From assembly GCA_003241485.1 (NCBI GenBank), contig QFQD01000003.1, positions 1-64,000 on the forward strand: 64,000 nucleotides of DNA, given 5' to 3'. This document shows positions 8,862-18,129 of this stretch, one piece after another. The translations under genes were made by a program, and so were the position numbers. Within the stretch, counting starts at the first letter, position 1, and each line of letters begins with the position of its first letter. The notes under the pieces were generated by a model. It saw nothing but the letters and a program-made list of their open reading frames with translations. It ran no database searches and was not told where the DNA came from. Source of the stretch: Ancylobacter novellus (GTDB lineage: Bacteria > Pseudomonadota > Alphaproteobacteria > Rhizobiales > Xanthobacteraceae).

Positions 8862-9018
8862 CACCCCGCGATGCCTCAACGGTCCGGCCGGCCTGGGCAG
8901 GTCACATGCCGCACCGGGCGTGGAACCCGCTGATTTCCAATTCAACCGTCTCGGAAGCGAGACGAGGCGCGTGCAAAAGCATCTGCGCCAGCATCAGAGG
9001 CAACACAATGAAGCTTAA
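8851..9018 (+). CDS. Possible 55-residue bridging small ORF between the GMC and aconitase X genes
   Basis: The ATG at 8851 lies 10 bp before the end of the GMC gene, preceded by a strong Shine-Dalgarno (GGAGGGG, 8841-8847). The frame ends with TAA at 9016-9018, overlapping the first codons of the aconitase X gene (ATG at 9008). The predicted product begins MSTDTPRCLNG and has a basic, His/Gln-rich end. I recognise no domain. It may be a real small protein or simply a translational-coupling leader that brings ribosomes to the aconitase X start, whose own ribosome-binding site (AGAGG) is only moderate. Composition alone does not settle it. Confidence 0.4.
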   Translation: MSTDTPRCLNGPAGLGRSHAAPGVEPADFQFNRLGSETRRVQKHLRQHQRQHNEA

Positions 9019-10258
9019 TGACGAAGAAGAGGCCATGCTCGCCGGCGAATTCGGGCCAGCGCGGCAATGGGCCATCAAGCATCAGATCGCCGTTGGCAGC
9101 TTTTTCGACGCGGAAGACCTCGTGCCTGTCGGCCAGGCTCACATCATGGCGGATACCGAGGCGACCGGCACGACCGGGGTCGAGTTCCTGGAAACGCTTG
9201 CCCGTCTTCCCGAGGACCAGCGTCGGGTGCGTATTCCCACCATCACCGATCCGCGCGGCGTCGACTTCGCTGCCTATAAGCGGCTCAAGCAGACGGAGGA
9301 CATGGCCGACCGCGAAGCGCGCGCCGTCCGCGCCTTCGAGGCGCTCTCGGTCATGATGACCAATACCTGTATCAACTATCAGACCATCCTCCCCCCTGTC
9401 TGCGGCGAGCATCTGGCCTTCGGCGATACCGGCGTCGTCATTTACTCGAACGGCGTCCTCGGGGCGCGAAGCAATTTCGAGGGAGGGCCTTCCGCACTTT
9501 CGGCCGGCTTGACCGGGCGCACGCCACGATATGGCTATCACCTCGACAGCAAGCGCCGGGGCACAAGGCATTTTGTGGTGGAGTCCTCTCTTTCCAGCCT
9601 GAACGACTGGGGAGTTCTTGGTGGGCTGGTCGGCAAGGCCACCAATTCTTATTGGGAGGTGCCGGTCATTTCGGGTCTCGATCGGGTCCCGAACTCTGAC
9701 GAGATGAAGCATTTCGGGGCGGCGCTGGCGAGTTTCGGATCGGTGGCGATGTTCCACATTCCCGGCGTCACCCCGGAAGCGCCCAGCATGAATCAGGCGT
9801 TCCACGGTCAGATTCCCCCGGAATCGGTGAAGTTCGATGCCGATGACTTCAAGCGCTTCTACGCCCAGTATGAAGCACGCGGCGAAAAGGCGGATGTGGT
9901 GGTGTTCGCCGCTCCGCAGCTTTCCCTGCTCGAAGTCGAGCAGGTGGCCAAGCTGATCGCAGGTCGCAACATCCACGACCAGACATCGCTGATCGTCACG
10001 ACCTCGCCGGAGATCAAGTTCGCGGCCGACCGCATGGGCCTCACGGACAAGATCGAGCGAAGCGGAGGCATGGTCCTGTCGGGCGTTTGCTTCTACCAGA
10101 GCTATGCGCGTGAGATGGCCGAGGCGAATGGCTGGAGCCGGCTGATCACCAATTCGGCCAAGCTGGTCAACATCATCGGAGGTTATGGCTACCGCCCCAC
10201 TCTGCTCAGCATGGAAAACTGCATCGAGAGCGCCGTTTCGGGAAGGATCATGCAATGA
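9008..10258 (+). CDS. Aconitase X catalytic (large) subunit
   Basis: 416-residue AcnX (formerly DUF521) protein, a dehydratase of the aconitase superfamily. Characterised relatives dehydrate cis-3-hydroxy-L-proline or, in archaea, mevalonate 5-phosphate. Family features visible: MKLNDEEEAML start, GEHLAFGDTGVVIYSNGVLG, a Cys in MTNTCINYQ, TNSAKLVN and a C-terminal ENCIESAVSGR. The start at 9008 fits the family and follows AGAGG. It overlaps the swivel-domain gene by 4 bp (ATGA), so the two subunits are made together. The linked genes differ from the usual hydroxyproline set (no racemase or reductase), so the substrate may differ. Confidence 0.92.
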   Translation: MKLNDEEEAMLAGEFGPARQWAIKHQIAVGSFFDAEDLVPVGQAHIMADTEATGTTGVEFLETLARLPEDQRRVRIPTITDPRGVDFAAYKRLKQTEDMADREARAVRAFEALSVMMTNTCINYQTILPPVCGEHLAFGDTGVVIYSNGVLGARSNFEGGPSALSAGLTGRTPRYGYHLDSKRRGTRHFVVESSLSSLNDWGVLGGLVGKATNSYWEVPVISGLDRVPNSDEMKHFGAALASFGSVAMFHIPGVTPEAPSMNQAFHGQIPPESVKFDADDFKRFYAQYEARGEKADVVVFAAPQLSLLEVEQVAKLIAGRNIHDQTSLIVTTSPEIKFAADRMGLTDKIERSGGMVLSGVCFYQSYAREMAEANGWSRLITNSAKLVNIIGGYGYRPTLLSMENCIESAVSGRIMQ

Positions 10259-10674
10259 CGACCGTTCTGCATTGCCACAAGGGAATTGGTCCCGCTGTCC
10301 GTGGAACCGCTCTATGCGCGAGTGACGATTTCAGCGCGCGCTATGATCTCGACCGCATGAAGGGGGTGTTTTCCCGCCCCGCGCACAAGCTCTACGGCCA
10401 GGATTATCGCGGGCAGATTCTCGTCCTCAACACCGCCAAGGGTGGTGTCGCATCGGCATGGATGCTGCGGCACATGCGAGAATCCGGCGTGACGCCTCTC
10501 GCCTATGTCTTCAACTCGGTTAATCCGATTCTCGCACAGGGCGCGGCCTTTGGTGAGATCACGATGGTGGACCGCTTTGAAGATGGCGACGTCACCACGC
10601 TGATCAGGAGCGGTGACGAACTGCTGGTCGAGCCGGAAGCGGGACGGATCACCATCCTTTCTCGTGCCCCCTGA
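10255..10674 (+). CDS. Aconitase X swivel-domain (small) subunit
   Basis: 139-residue AcnX swivel domain (formerly DUF126), partner of the large subunit with which it overlaps by 4 bp. Recognisable segments: GPAVRGTALCASDDFSARYDLD, VFSRPAHKLYGQDYRGQILVLNTAKGG, and GDELLVEPEAG at the C-terminus. In characterised hydroxyproline dehydratases the loop here is rich in Ser (GSS type). In this protein it reads NTAKGGVASAW, which suggests a different substrate pocket; that is inference. Confidence 0.9.
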   Translation: MTTVLHCHKGIGPAVRGTALCASDDFSARYDLDRMKGVFSRPAHKLYGQDYRGQILVLNTAKGGVASAWMLRHMRESGVTPLAYVFNSVNPILAQGAAFGEITMVDRFEDGDVTTLIRSGDELLVEPEAGRITILSRAP

Positions 10675-10814
10675 CCACGACAAGAGGGCATCGGCGCAGC
10701 CTGGCCGATGTGAACGTCGCTGAAACGCCTCAGAAGGGCGGACAACAAAAACAAATAAAAAGAACTCGACCTCTGTGGTCGGGATGAGGAAACGCATGCC
10801 TGGGAGAGACATAG

Positions 10815-12116
10815 ATGCAAACGGACCAGAAGACTGTTAATCGCGTTGTATTATCGAGCCTGATCGGCGCAACCATCGAATGGTACGACTTCTTCATATA
10901 TGGAGTGTTGGCGGGGATTGTTCTGAATAAACTTTATTTTCCGTCCGAAGACCCGACCATTTCTCTGATGCTGACATATGCGACCTTCGCGCTCGGCTTT
11001 CTGACGCGACCGCTGGGCGGTATCGTCTTCGGTCATTTCGGCGACAAGGTCGGACGCAAGAGCGTTCTAGTCATCACGCTCATGATCATGGGAATTTCGA
11101 CCTTCGCGATCGGCCTGATCCCCACATTCGATCAGATCGGCCTGTGGGCTCCGGCCCTCCTGCTCACCATGCGCATCTTCCAGGGGATCGGCCTCGGCGG
11201 CGAATGGGGGGGCGCGGTGCTGATGGCTTACGAATATGCCCCTCCATCGAGGCGAGGCTTCTACACCAGCATTCCCCAGATGGGCCTGTCGATCGGCATC
11301 CTGCTCTCGGCGGGAACACTGGCGGTCCTGTCCGCCATAATGTCCAACGACGCCTTCATGTCGTGGGGATGGCGCATCGGCTTCCTGCTCTCGGTCCTCC
11401 TGATCTTTGTCGGCATGTGGATCCGCCTGCAGATTTTCGAGACGCCGGCCTTTTCCCAGATCAAGGCGTCTCATGAGCAGGCGCCCCTGCCGATTGTCGA
11501 AATGTTCCGGCGACACATGGGCAACGTCGTCCTGGGCCTCGGTGCGCGCCACGTCGACGGCGTTTTCTTCAACGTCTTCGCCGTATTCTCGGTCAGCTAT
11601 CTCGTCGACAAGATCGGCATCACGCGAAACGACGCGCTGGTGGCTCTGATGGTCGGTGCGGCGGTGCTGACGATCTGCATTCCGATCGCCGGGCATCTGT
11701 CCGACAAGATGTCCCGCCCGAAGCTTTATGGAATTGCCGCGCTGGTTAGCTCCGTCTCGATCTTCCCGGCCTTCTGGCTCATGAAGAATTCGGACGGAAA
11801 TCTGACCGCGATCTGGGCGGCGATCGTCATTCCGTATGGCATCATCTATTCGGCGGTCTACGGAAATGTCGCAGCTTTCCTGTGCGATCTGTTCGACGCC
11901 AAGGTTCGCTATTCTGGAATTTCCTTTGTCTATCAGATGACCAGTGCCGTTGCCGGCATGACCGCGCTGATCTGCACCTATCTAGTCAAGATCGCTGATG
12001 GCGAGCCGTGGCTGGTGTGCTGGTACGTGCTCGGCTCCGGCGTCCTGTCGACGGTCTGCGCATTGATCATTGCGAGCCAGAAACGGAATCTCACGGCCTC
12101 CACGGCGCTCGCCTGA
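10815..12116 (+). CDS. MFS transporter of the metabolite:H+ symporter (MHS) family
   Basis: 433-residue transporter with about 12 predicted membrane helices. It carries MHS-family hallmarks: IGATIEWYDFFIYG at the N-terminus, RPLGGIVFGHFGDKVGRKS in the first cytoplasmic loop, and IGLGGEWGGAVLMAYEYAP. MHS members (KgtP, ShiA, ProP, CitA type) import organic acids or zwitterions with protons. Its place between aconitase X and aldehyde dehydrogenase suggests it imports the pathway substrate. An imperfect stem (10689-10710) lies in the 140-bp gap before it. Confidence 0.92.
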   Translation: MQTDQKTVNRVVLSSLIGATIEWYDFFIYGVLAGIVLNKLYFPSEDPTISLMLTYATFALGFLTRPLGGIVFGHFGDKVGRKSVLVITLMIMGISTFAIGLIPTFDQIGLWAPALLLTMRIFQGIGLGGEWGGAVLMAYEYAPPSRRGFYTSIPQMGLSIGILLSAGTLAVLSAIMSNDAFMSWGWRIGFLLSVLLIFVGMWIRLQIFETPAFSQIKASHEQAPLPIVEMFRRHMGNVVLGLGARHVDGVFFNVFAVFSVSYLVDKIGITRNDALVALMVGAAVLTICIPIAGHLSDKMSRPKLYGIAALVSSVSIFPAFWLMKNSDGNLTAIWAAIVIPYGIIYSAVYGNVAAFLCDLFDAKVRYSGISFVYQMTSAVAGMTALICTYLVKIADGEPWLVCWYVLGSGVLSTVCALIIASQKRNLTASTALA

Positions 12117-12241
12117 CGCGCTTCCCCGGAGATCGGCTCGGCCGGTTTCCAGCAAGCAGCCCACAACCAATATCCACCCGATGCGCGTGCGCGACGTTTG
12201 CAGGACGTGGCGGCGACATTCGAACCGAACGCGAGGGATCG

Positions 12242-13684
12242 ATGACAAGCTACCCCAACACTCCCCTCCTGATTGACGGAATATGGCGCGAGAGCCGTGA
12301 CGGGCGGGCGCTCGACGTGGCAAATCCGGCTGACGGAGAGGTCATCGGCACTGTTTCGCACGCGTCGATATCCGATCTGGATGAGGCATTGGCGGCGGCG
12401 GAACAGGGTTTCGCCACCTGGCGTGCCATGTCCGCTTTCGATCGCAGCAAGATCATGCGCAAGGCCGCGGAACTCCTGCGGCAGAGGGCGGAAACTATTG
12501 CCGGATTCATGACCCTGGAACAGGGAAAGCCGCTCGGCGAGGCGCGCATCGAAACACTGGCCGGCGCCGACATCATCGACTGGTTCGCCGAGGAAGCGCG
12601 CCGTACCTATGGGCAGATCATTCCGGCCCGTACCGGCGGCGTCGCGCAATTGGCCATCAAGCTGCCCGTCGGGCCGGTTGCGGCGTTCTCTCCGTGGAAT
12701 TTCCCCATCAATCAGACGGTGCGTAAGCTGTCCGCAGCGCTGGCTGCCGGCTGCTCGATCATCGTGAAGGGGCCGGAGGAAACGCCGGCGTCCCCTGCTG
12801 AGCTGATACGCTGCTTCGTTGATGCCGGTGTGCCCGCCGGCGCGATCAATCTGGTCTATGGCGACCCGGCTGAGGTGTCCTCCTACCTGATCCCGCATCC
12901 GATCATACGGAAGATCTCGTTCACCGGGTCCACCGCGATCGGCAAGCAGCTGGCCGCGCTGGCAGGCGCGCATATGAAGCGCTCGACCATGGAACTGGGC
13001 GGCCATGCGCCGGTGATCGTCCTGAACGATGCCGACATCAAACGTGCCGTGGACGTTACGGTCGCGGCCAAGTTCCGCAATGCCGGTCAGGTTTGCGTCG
13101 CACCCACGCGGTTTCTTGTTCAGGATGCCGTCCACGACGCCTTCGTCGACAGCTTCGTTTCCGCCAGTTCGGCGATTGCCGTTGGAGACGGGCGGGCGCC
13201 GGAGACGAGGATGGGGCCGCTTGCCAATGAGCGCCGCGTCTCGACCGTCGAAGCGCTTGTCGCCGATGCCGTTGCGCATGGTGCCTGGATACGGTCCGGG
13301 GGGCACAGGATCGGCAACAAGGGATATTTCTTCGCACCGACGGTACTGACGGATGTACCGCGCGAGGCGCGTATCATGAACGAAGAGCCATTTGGCCCCG
13401 TGGCGATCATCAATCGCATTCGCACGCTCGACGAAGCCATCGAGGAGGGCAACCGGCTGCCTTTCGGTCTGGCTTCCTACGCCTTCACCGGATCGGCCGA
13501 GGCGGTCCATCGCCTGACCATGGAGCTTCAGGCCGGCATGACCACGGTCAATCATAACGGGCTGTCATTGCCGGAGGTGCCGTTCGGGGGCGTGCGCGAT
13601 TCCGGCTTTGGTTCGGAGGGAGGGTCCGAGGCGATCGAACCCTATCTCGTCACCCGCTTCGTGTCGCATCTGGCAACAATGTGA
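12242..13684 (+). CDS. NAD(P)-dependent aldehyde dehydrogenase (succinate-semialdehyde dehydrogenase-like)
   Basis: 480-residue aldehyde dehydrogenase. Active-site elements: SPWNFPINQTVRKLSAALAA, the Glu region MELGGHAP, and the catalytic Cys in NAGQVCVAPTRF. The closing EEPFGPVAII and GVRDSGFGSEGG motifs are also present. The start ATG at 12242 follows GAGGGATCG and gives the normal family length; an upstream in-frame extension to 12008 overlaps the transporter and is rejected. It closes the catabolic cluster and would oxidise an aldehyde, possibly the one formed by the GMC oxidoreductase or after aconitase X. Confidence 0.92.
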   Translation: MTSYPNTPLLIDGIWRESRDGRALDVANPADGEVIGTVSHASISDLDEALAAAEQGFATWRAMSAFDRSKIMRKAAELLRQRAETIAGFMTLEQGKPLGEARIETLAGADIIDWFAEEARRTYGQIIPARTGGVAQLAIKLPVGPVAAFSPWNFPINQTVRKLSAALAAGCSIIVKGPEETPASPAELIRCFVDAGVPAGAINLVYGDPAEVSSYLIPHPIIRKISFTGSTAIGKQLAALAGAHMKRSTMELGGHAPVIVLNDADIKRAVDVTVAAKFRNAGQVCVAPTRFLVQDAVHDAFVDSFVSASSAIAVGDGRAPETRMGPLANERRVSTVEALVADAVAHGAWIRSGGHRIGNKGYFFAPTVLTDVPREARIMNEEPFGPVAIINRIRTLDEAIEEGNRLPFGLASYAFTGSAEAVHRLTMELQAGMTTVNHNGLSLPEVPFGGVRDSGFGSEGGSEAIEPYLVTRFVSHLATM

Positions 13685-13819
13685 AGCGGAGATGGCGGTC
13701 GCGACCTGTTATTGTTAAATGGCTCGCAAAGTTGCCCCCCGATTGGAGTGCGCCCCTTGGGATGGACAGATTGAGTTTTCAGGATTGACCCAGTCGGCCG
13801 GGTTTTCGGATAGAAAGCC

Positions 13820-13871
13820 ATGCCAAGATATCGAACTCACAGCATCGAATTTAAGCGTCAGGTCGCGCAGG
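13820..13871 (+). pseudogene. Transposase OrfA N-terminal remnant
   Basis: The first 17 codons (MPRYRTHSIEFKRQVAQ) match the start of a helix-turn-helix transposase subunit (IS3/IS66-type OrfA). The frame is then cut by the IS21-family element at about 13872. No continuation was found on the far side. Confidence 0.6.
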
Positions 13872-13941
13872 TGTTGATTTCCGGCGAGAAGTGACCCTGG
13901 ATTTCCACTGAGAAGTGACCCGGCGTGATGGTTGTCGTTGG

Positions 13942-14736
13942 TCAGGTTGCGGTCAAGTTTCGCGGCTTCTCCTTTGTGGGTTTGCGTGGCTTTGCCGAGC
14001 TGTTCTTGAAGCGGAAGCTGTCATTTCCCGTTTCAAGGATATGGCAGTGGTGAGTGAGCCGATCGAGCAGGGCCGTGGTCATCTTGGCGTCGCCGAAGAC
14101 CGTGGCCCATTCCGAGAAGCTGAGATTTGTGGTGATGACCACGCTGGTGCGCTCATAGAGCTTGCTCAGCAGATGGAAGAGCAAGGCGCCGCCTGAGGCG
14201 CTGAACGGCAGGTAGCCGAGCTCATCGAGGATAACGAGATCGGAGTGAACGAGCCGGCCGGCAATCTGTCCGGCCTTGCCCTGGGCCTTTTCCTGTTCGA
14301 GAGCGTTGACGAGCTCGACGGTGGAGAAGAAACGGACCCGCCTGTGGTGATGTTCGACAGCGTGAACGCCGAGAGCCGTGGCGATGTGGGTCTTGCCGGT
14401 GCCGGGACCGCCGACCAGGACGACGTTGTGCGCGTCGTCGAGGAACTCGCAGCGGTGGAGCTGGCGCACAAGCGCGTCGTTGACCTCGCTGCTGGCGAAG
14501 TCGAAGCCGTTGAGGTCGCGATAGGTCGGGAAGCGCGCGGCCTTGAGCTGGTAGGCGGTTGATCGCACCTCGCGCTCGGCGGTCTCGGCCTTCAAGAGCT
14601 GCGAGAGGATAGGCAGGGTAGTCTCGAAGGCGGGAGACCCCTGTTCAGTCAGTTCGGCGACGGCTTGCGCCATGCCGTGCATCTTGAGGCTTCTCAGCAT
14701 GATGACGATGGCCCCGCCGGCCGGATTATGACGCAT
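13942..14736 (-). CDS. istB: IS21-family helper ATPase IstB
   Basis: About 264 residues from the ATG at 14736, which follows a strong SD (GGGAGGGA). AAA+ ATPase that activates the IstA transposase. Walker A is GGPGTGKTH, Walker B is LVILDELGYLPF, and ITTNLSFSEWATVFGDAKMT is the conserved sensor region. It overlaps the istA end by 11 bp, the normal IS21 arrangement. A decayed second copy of the same gene type lies at 25643-25790. Confidence 0.93.
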   Translation of the reverse strand: MRHNPAGGAIVIMLRSLKMHGMAQAVAELTEQGSPAFETTLPILSQLLKAETAEREVRSTAYQLKAARFPTYRDLNGFDFASSEVNDALVRQLHRCEFLDDAHNVVLVGGPGTGKTHIATALGVHAVEHHHRRVRFFSTVELVNALEQEKAQGKAGQIAGRLVHSDLVILDELGYLPFSASGGALLFHLLSKLYERTSVVITTNLSFSEWATVFGDAKMTTALLDRLTHHCHILETGNDSFRFKNSSAKPRKPTKEKPRNLTAT

Positions 14737-16255
14737 GGTGTCCCTCCCTGGCTCGGCGCAGGGCGTCATAGCGTTCGACGTTGGCCTGAGGCTCGGTGGT
14801 CAGTGCGAGGGCGGGAGGAGCTTCGATAGATGGCACAGTAACCGGTGTGCCATCTATCAGCCGATGCAGTAGGTTGATGATATGGGTCTTGGTCGGTACG
14901 CCGGTCTTTAGCGCCAGCTTGACGGCTGTGAGTACGACCTGCTCCTCATGCTGGAGGACCAAAGATAGAATCTCGACCATCTCGTGGTCACCGCCTGGCC
15001 GCTTGAGCAGATATTGCTGTAGGGATCGAAACGCTGGCGGCATCTCGGCGAAGGGCGCGCCGTTGCGCAGGGCACCGGGCTTGCGCTGGACCACGGCCAG
15101 ATAGTGCCGCCAGTCATAGACGGTTCGGCTCTGGCGATCATGGGAGCGAACGAACACCCGGGGATGCTCACAGATCGCCTGCCCCTCGGCGACGATGACG
15201 ATTCGGTCGGTATAGACCCGCAGGCTCACCGGGCGGTTGGCGAAGGAGGCCGGCACACTGTAGCGATTACGCTCCAGATGGACGAGACAGGTTGGGGAAA
15301 CACGCTTGGCGTGCTCCACGAAGCCATCGAATGGCCGCGGCACCGCCATCAGGTGGCGGATCTCCTCGCCCCACACATCGGCGATCGAGCCGGGCTGCGA
15401 GCCGTGCCCGGTCTGTGACCATAGCTCCCGGCATCGGGTCTCCAGCCAATCGTTCAAGGCGTCCAGCGAGGGGAAGTTCGGCAAGGGTTGCCAGAGCCGA
15501 TGACGGGCATCCTGCACATTCTTCTCGATCTGCCCCTTCTCCCAGCCGGAAGCCGGGTTACAGAACTCGGCCTCGAACAGGAAGTGGCTCACCATGGTCG
15601 AGAAGCGGATGTTGACCTGGCGCTTCTTGCCCTGGCCGATCTCGTCGACGGCCGTCTTCATGTTGTCGTAGATGCCCCTCCGCGGCACGCCGCCCAGCAC
15701 CCGGAAGGCGTGGTTGTGGGCATCAAACAGCATCTCGTGGGTCTGGAGCAGGTAGGCTCGAAGCGTGAAGGCGCGGCTGTAGGACAGCTTGACGTGGGCG
15801 ACCTGCAGCTTGGTGCGCTCGCCGGCGATAATCGCCCAGTCCTCGGACCAGTCGAACTGGAACGCCTCGCCCGGTGCGAAGACCAGGGGAACAAAAGTGC
15901 CGCGGCCGCTGGTCTGTTGCTCACGCTGCCGGGCGGCCTTCCAGTCCCGGGCGAAGGCCGCTATCCGATTGTAGGAGCCCTCATAGCCGAGGATTACCAG
16001 GTCGGCATGCAACTGTTTGATCGTGCGCTTGTGCTTGCGCGACTTGCCGCTCTCGACCCGAAGCATCGCCGCGAGCTTGTCGGCGTAGGGATCGAGTTTG
16101 CTCGGCCGGTCGGGAACCTGAAACCGAGGCTCGACGCTGTCTGAGCGCAGGTACTTGCGCACGGTGTTCCTTGAGAGCCCCGTGCATCGGGATATCTCCC
16201 GGATCGAGCGATGATCCCGGTAATGCCAGCGCCTGATGACGCTCAATAGCTCCAT
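14726..16255 (-). CDS. istA: IS21-family transposase IstA
   Basis: 509 residues from the ATG at 16255 (MELLSVIRRWHYRD), preceded by GGAG. It has an N-terminal helix-turn-helix (REISRCTGLSRNTVRKYLRS) and an integrase core with a DDE-type region (FQFDWSEDW first Asp, GIYDNMKTAV second Asp, then CNPASGWEKGQIE containing the Glu). A C-terminal Mu-like region follows. The length is usual for IstA. An in-frame extension to 16315 exists but lacks a better ribosome-binding site. Confidence 0.92.
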   Translation of the reverse strand: MELLSVIRRWHYRDHRSIREISRCTGLSRNTVRKYLRSDSVEPRFQVPDRPSKLDPYADKLAAMLRVESGKSRKHKRTIKQLHADLVILGYEGSYNRIAAFARDWKAARQREQQTSGRGTFVPLVFAPGEAFQFDWSEDWAIIAGERTKLQVAHVKLSYSRAFTLRAYLLQTHEMLFDAHNHAFRVLGGVPRRGIYDNMKTAVDEIGQGKKRQVNIRFSTMVSHFLFEAEFCNPASGWEKGQIEKNVQDARHRLWQPLPNFPSLDALNDWLETRCRELWSQTGHGSQPGSIADVWGEEIRHLMAVPRPFDGFVEHAKRVSPTCLVHLERNRYSVPASFANRPVSLRVYTDRIVIVAEGQAICEHPRVFVRSHDRQSRTVYDWRHYLAVVQRKPGALRNGAPFAEMPPAFRSLQQYLLKRPGGDHEMVEILSLVLQHEEQVVLTAVKLALKTGVPTKTHIINLLHRLIDGTPVTVPSIEAPPALALTTEPQANVERYDALRRAREGHHAS

Positions 16256-16533
16256 GTCGATCACTCCGCTGTCCCCCGCGCATGCCGCGGGTGACGTGGT
16301 GAAAACATGGGTCACTTCTCAATGGAAAAATCCGCCCGTACAGGGTCAACTCTCAATGGAAATCAACAGTTCCAGCCAAGGTCCCGCTTCGGCGCTTAAT
16401 TACACTTGGCCGCGCTCCTTTTGGCGCAATCTGGTCCTGAAAGGACGATTTTGATAACGTCACTATATCGCTCAGCGAGAGAAAAATATTCGGCGCCTAC
16501 GGGGGTTCGGCGCCAGGGCGGAGGCTGCATTCA

Positions 16534-17646
16534 GTGAACGGAAAGGCCGGTGAAGTCGAAAGCTCTGGGAGCCAGAGCAATCCGATGAACTCCGACGATC
16601 AGCTCGACATGGCGGCCCTCGAGACCGGCTCCTTCTCGCCGGTTTCCGGAGGCAAGGAGAGCGAGCCCGACCCGCGCGATTGGCTGGCGGCGATCATCGC
16701 CGGCTCCGACGATGCCATCATCAGTAAGGATCTGGCTGGCAGTATCCGGAGCTGGAACGCGGGGGCGGCACGGTTGTTCGGCTATACCGCCGAGGAGACG
16801 ATCAGTCGTCCGATCACCATCCTCATCCCGGAGGACCGGCTGGATGAAGAGCCCCGAATTCTGGCCGCGATCGGGCGAGGCGAGCGGGTCGAGCATTTCG
16901 AGACCCTGCGCCGGCGTAAAGATGGTTCGCTGATCGAGCTGTCGCTGACCATTTCGCCGATCCGCAATGCAGGTGGCACAATCGTGGGCGCGTCGAAGAT
17001 CGCCCGCGACATAACCCACCGACGCCAAGCCGAGGAGGTGCAACGTCTTCTGCTTCATGAGATGCAGCATCGGATCAAGAACCTCTTCGCGCTCACAGCC
17101 GGGATCGTAAGCCTCAGCGCTGGGTCCGGAGTAAGCTCCGAAGACGTGGTTCAGACGATCCGCGAACGGTTGAACGCCCTGGCGCGGGCCCACGATCTGA
17201 CAATGGCCTACCCAGGTGACGCTGAGTTCGCGGATCGTGAAACGAAGCTGTCGGCACTGCTCGATGCCATCCTGCAGCCCTATGCCGGTCATGCCGTCAT
17301 CACGGTGCGCAGCGACCCGATGGTGTCCGGCAAAGCGCTGTCCAACATCGCGCTGTTGCTGCATGAGCTTGCGACGAATGCTGCAAAGTATGGCTGCCTG
17401 TCCGTGCCAGCGGGGCAGTTGACGGTGCATGTGGAGGAACAGGTGGGACAGCTCGTCCTCACTTGGACGGAGACCGGTGGCCCGCTGATCACCGGTCCGG
17501 GATCATCGGGCTTCGGGAGTCGTCTTGAAAAAGGCCTCGCTGCCGCTCTTGGTGCCGCCATCGCACGCGACTGGCGCGCGGAGGGATTGGTCGTAACGAT
17601 GACGATGCCGCAGGAGAACCTCGCCTGGCACCGTTGCGCCGGGTAG
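16534..17646 (+). CDS. PAS-domain sensor histidine kinase, HWE family
   Basis: 370 residues from a GTG preceded by GGAGG. A PAS domain spans about residues 45-165 (DWLAAIIAGSDDAIISKDLAG to KIARDITHRR). The dimerisation/phosphoacceptor segment is LHEMQHRIKNLFALT with H179 as the likely phosphorylated His. The N-box is LLLHELATNAAKYG, and WTETGGP carries the WE pair that names the HWE family. The C-terminal GFGSRLEKGLAAALG is also typical. No membrane helix is predicted, so it should be cytosolic. There is no adjacent response regulator, so its output is unknown. The family is common in Alphaproteobacteria. Confidence 0.9.
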   Translation: MNGKAGEVESSGSQSNPMNSDDQLDMAALETGSFSPVSGGKESEPDPRDWLAAIIAGSDDAIISKDLAGSIRSWNAGAARLFGYTAEETISRPITILIPEDRLDEEPRILAAIGRGERVEHFETLRRRKDGSLIELSLTISPIRNAGGTIVGASKIARDITHRRQAEEVQRLLLHEMQHRIKNLFALTAGIVSLSAGSGVSSEDVVQTIRERLNALARAHDLTMAYPGDAEFADRETKLSALLDAILQPYAGHAVITVRSDPMVSGKALSNIALLLHELATNAAKYGCLSVPAGQLTVHVEEQVGQLVLTWTETGGPLITGPGSSGFGSRLEKGLAAALGAAIARDWRAEGLVVTMTMPQENLAWHRCAG

Positions 17647-18129
17647 CGAGGGCCCGCAGTCGGTTACGTGAAAGCAGCCGGACCGGCTCGTACGCCGAGT
17701 TCGAGTTCGCCGTCTGACCGCGATTTGAACGGACGACTATCCGAGAGCCTCATGGAACCGATCAACGTGTCGCTGCCAATGGCGAGCGCGTTATACGCTT
17801 CGCTGCCCGTCATGCCGCGGCCGAACTTCTTCCTCGCGCCTGCGTCTCGGCGGGGTTCCCGGGCGGCGGCGGCGTTCATCTCGCCGAATACTCCAACGGG
17901 GCGAGATGTCCGAAAGGGCTGGCATTTGTCGCCGTCGAACCGACGCTGGTACCCTCGTCGGTGACAGGGCACACTCGGAAAGCGCGAATCGTCGGATACG
18001 CCCGAGACAATCGACGCAGCTCCGTGATGACGGGGGTGGGGGAAACGCCGTTAGAGGTCAGCGCAGCGAAAGAGTAGCATCAAGGTCACAGTGGAGACCG
18101 ATAGGAGAAGGCTGGTGTTACGCCGAATA
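17647..18129. other. 483-bp stretch without a supported gene
   Basis: Open frames exist on both strands (for example 17664-17972 minus and 17668-17964 plus), but neither has a recognisable domain, a good ribosome-binding site or convincing composition. It separates the histidine kinase from the convergent GNAT gene. I see no clear terminator. Confidence 0.5.

Larger units (their letters stand above)
13872..16368. mobile_element. IS21-family insertion sequence, about 2.5 kb, apparently intact
   Basis: The element contains istA and istB on the minus strand, bounded by inverted ends TGTTGATTTCC (from 13872) and GGAAATCAACA (to 16368). Each end carries a second internal copy of the GGTCA-CTTCTC...GGAAA motif, typical of the multiple terminal repeats of IS21. 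It cuts an older transposase remnant on its left. No convincing target duplication is visible, so the exact borders are within a few bases. Confidence 0.85.

Noticed and set aside
12008..12241. N-terminal extension of the aldehyde dehydrogenase
   Set aside because: Overlaps the transporter gene and lacks family sequence; the ATG at 12242 gives the normal length.
17664..17972. Open frames on both strands after the histidine kinase
   Set aside because: No domain, no good ribosome-binding site, and neither frame is preferred.
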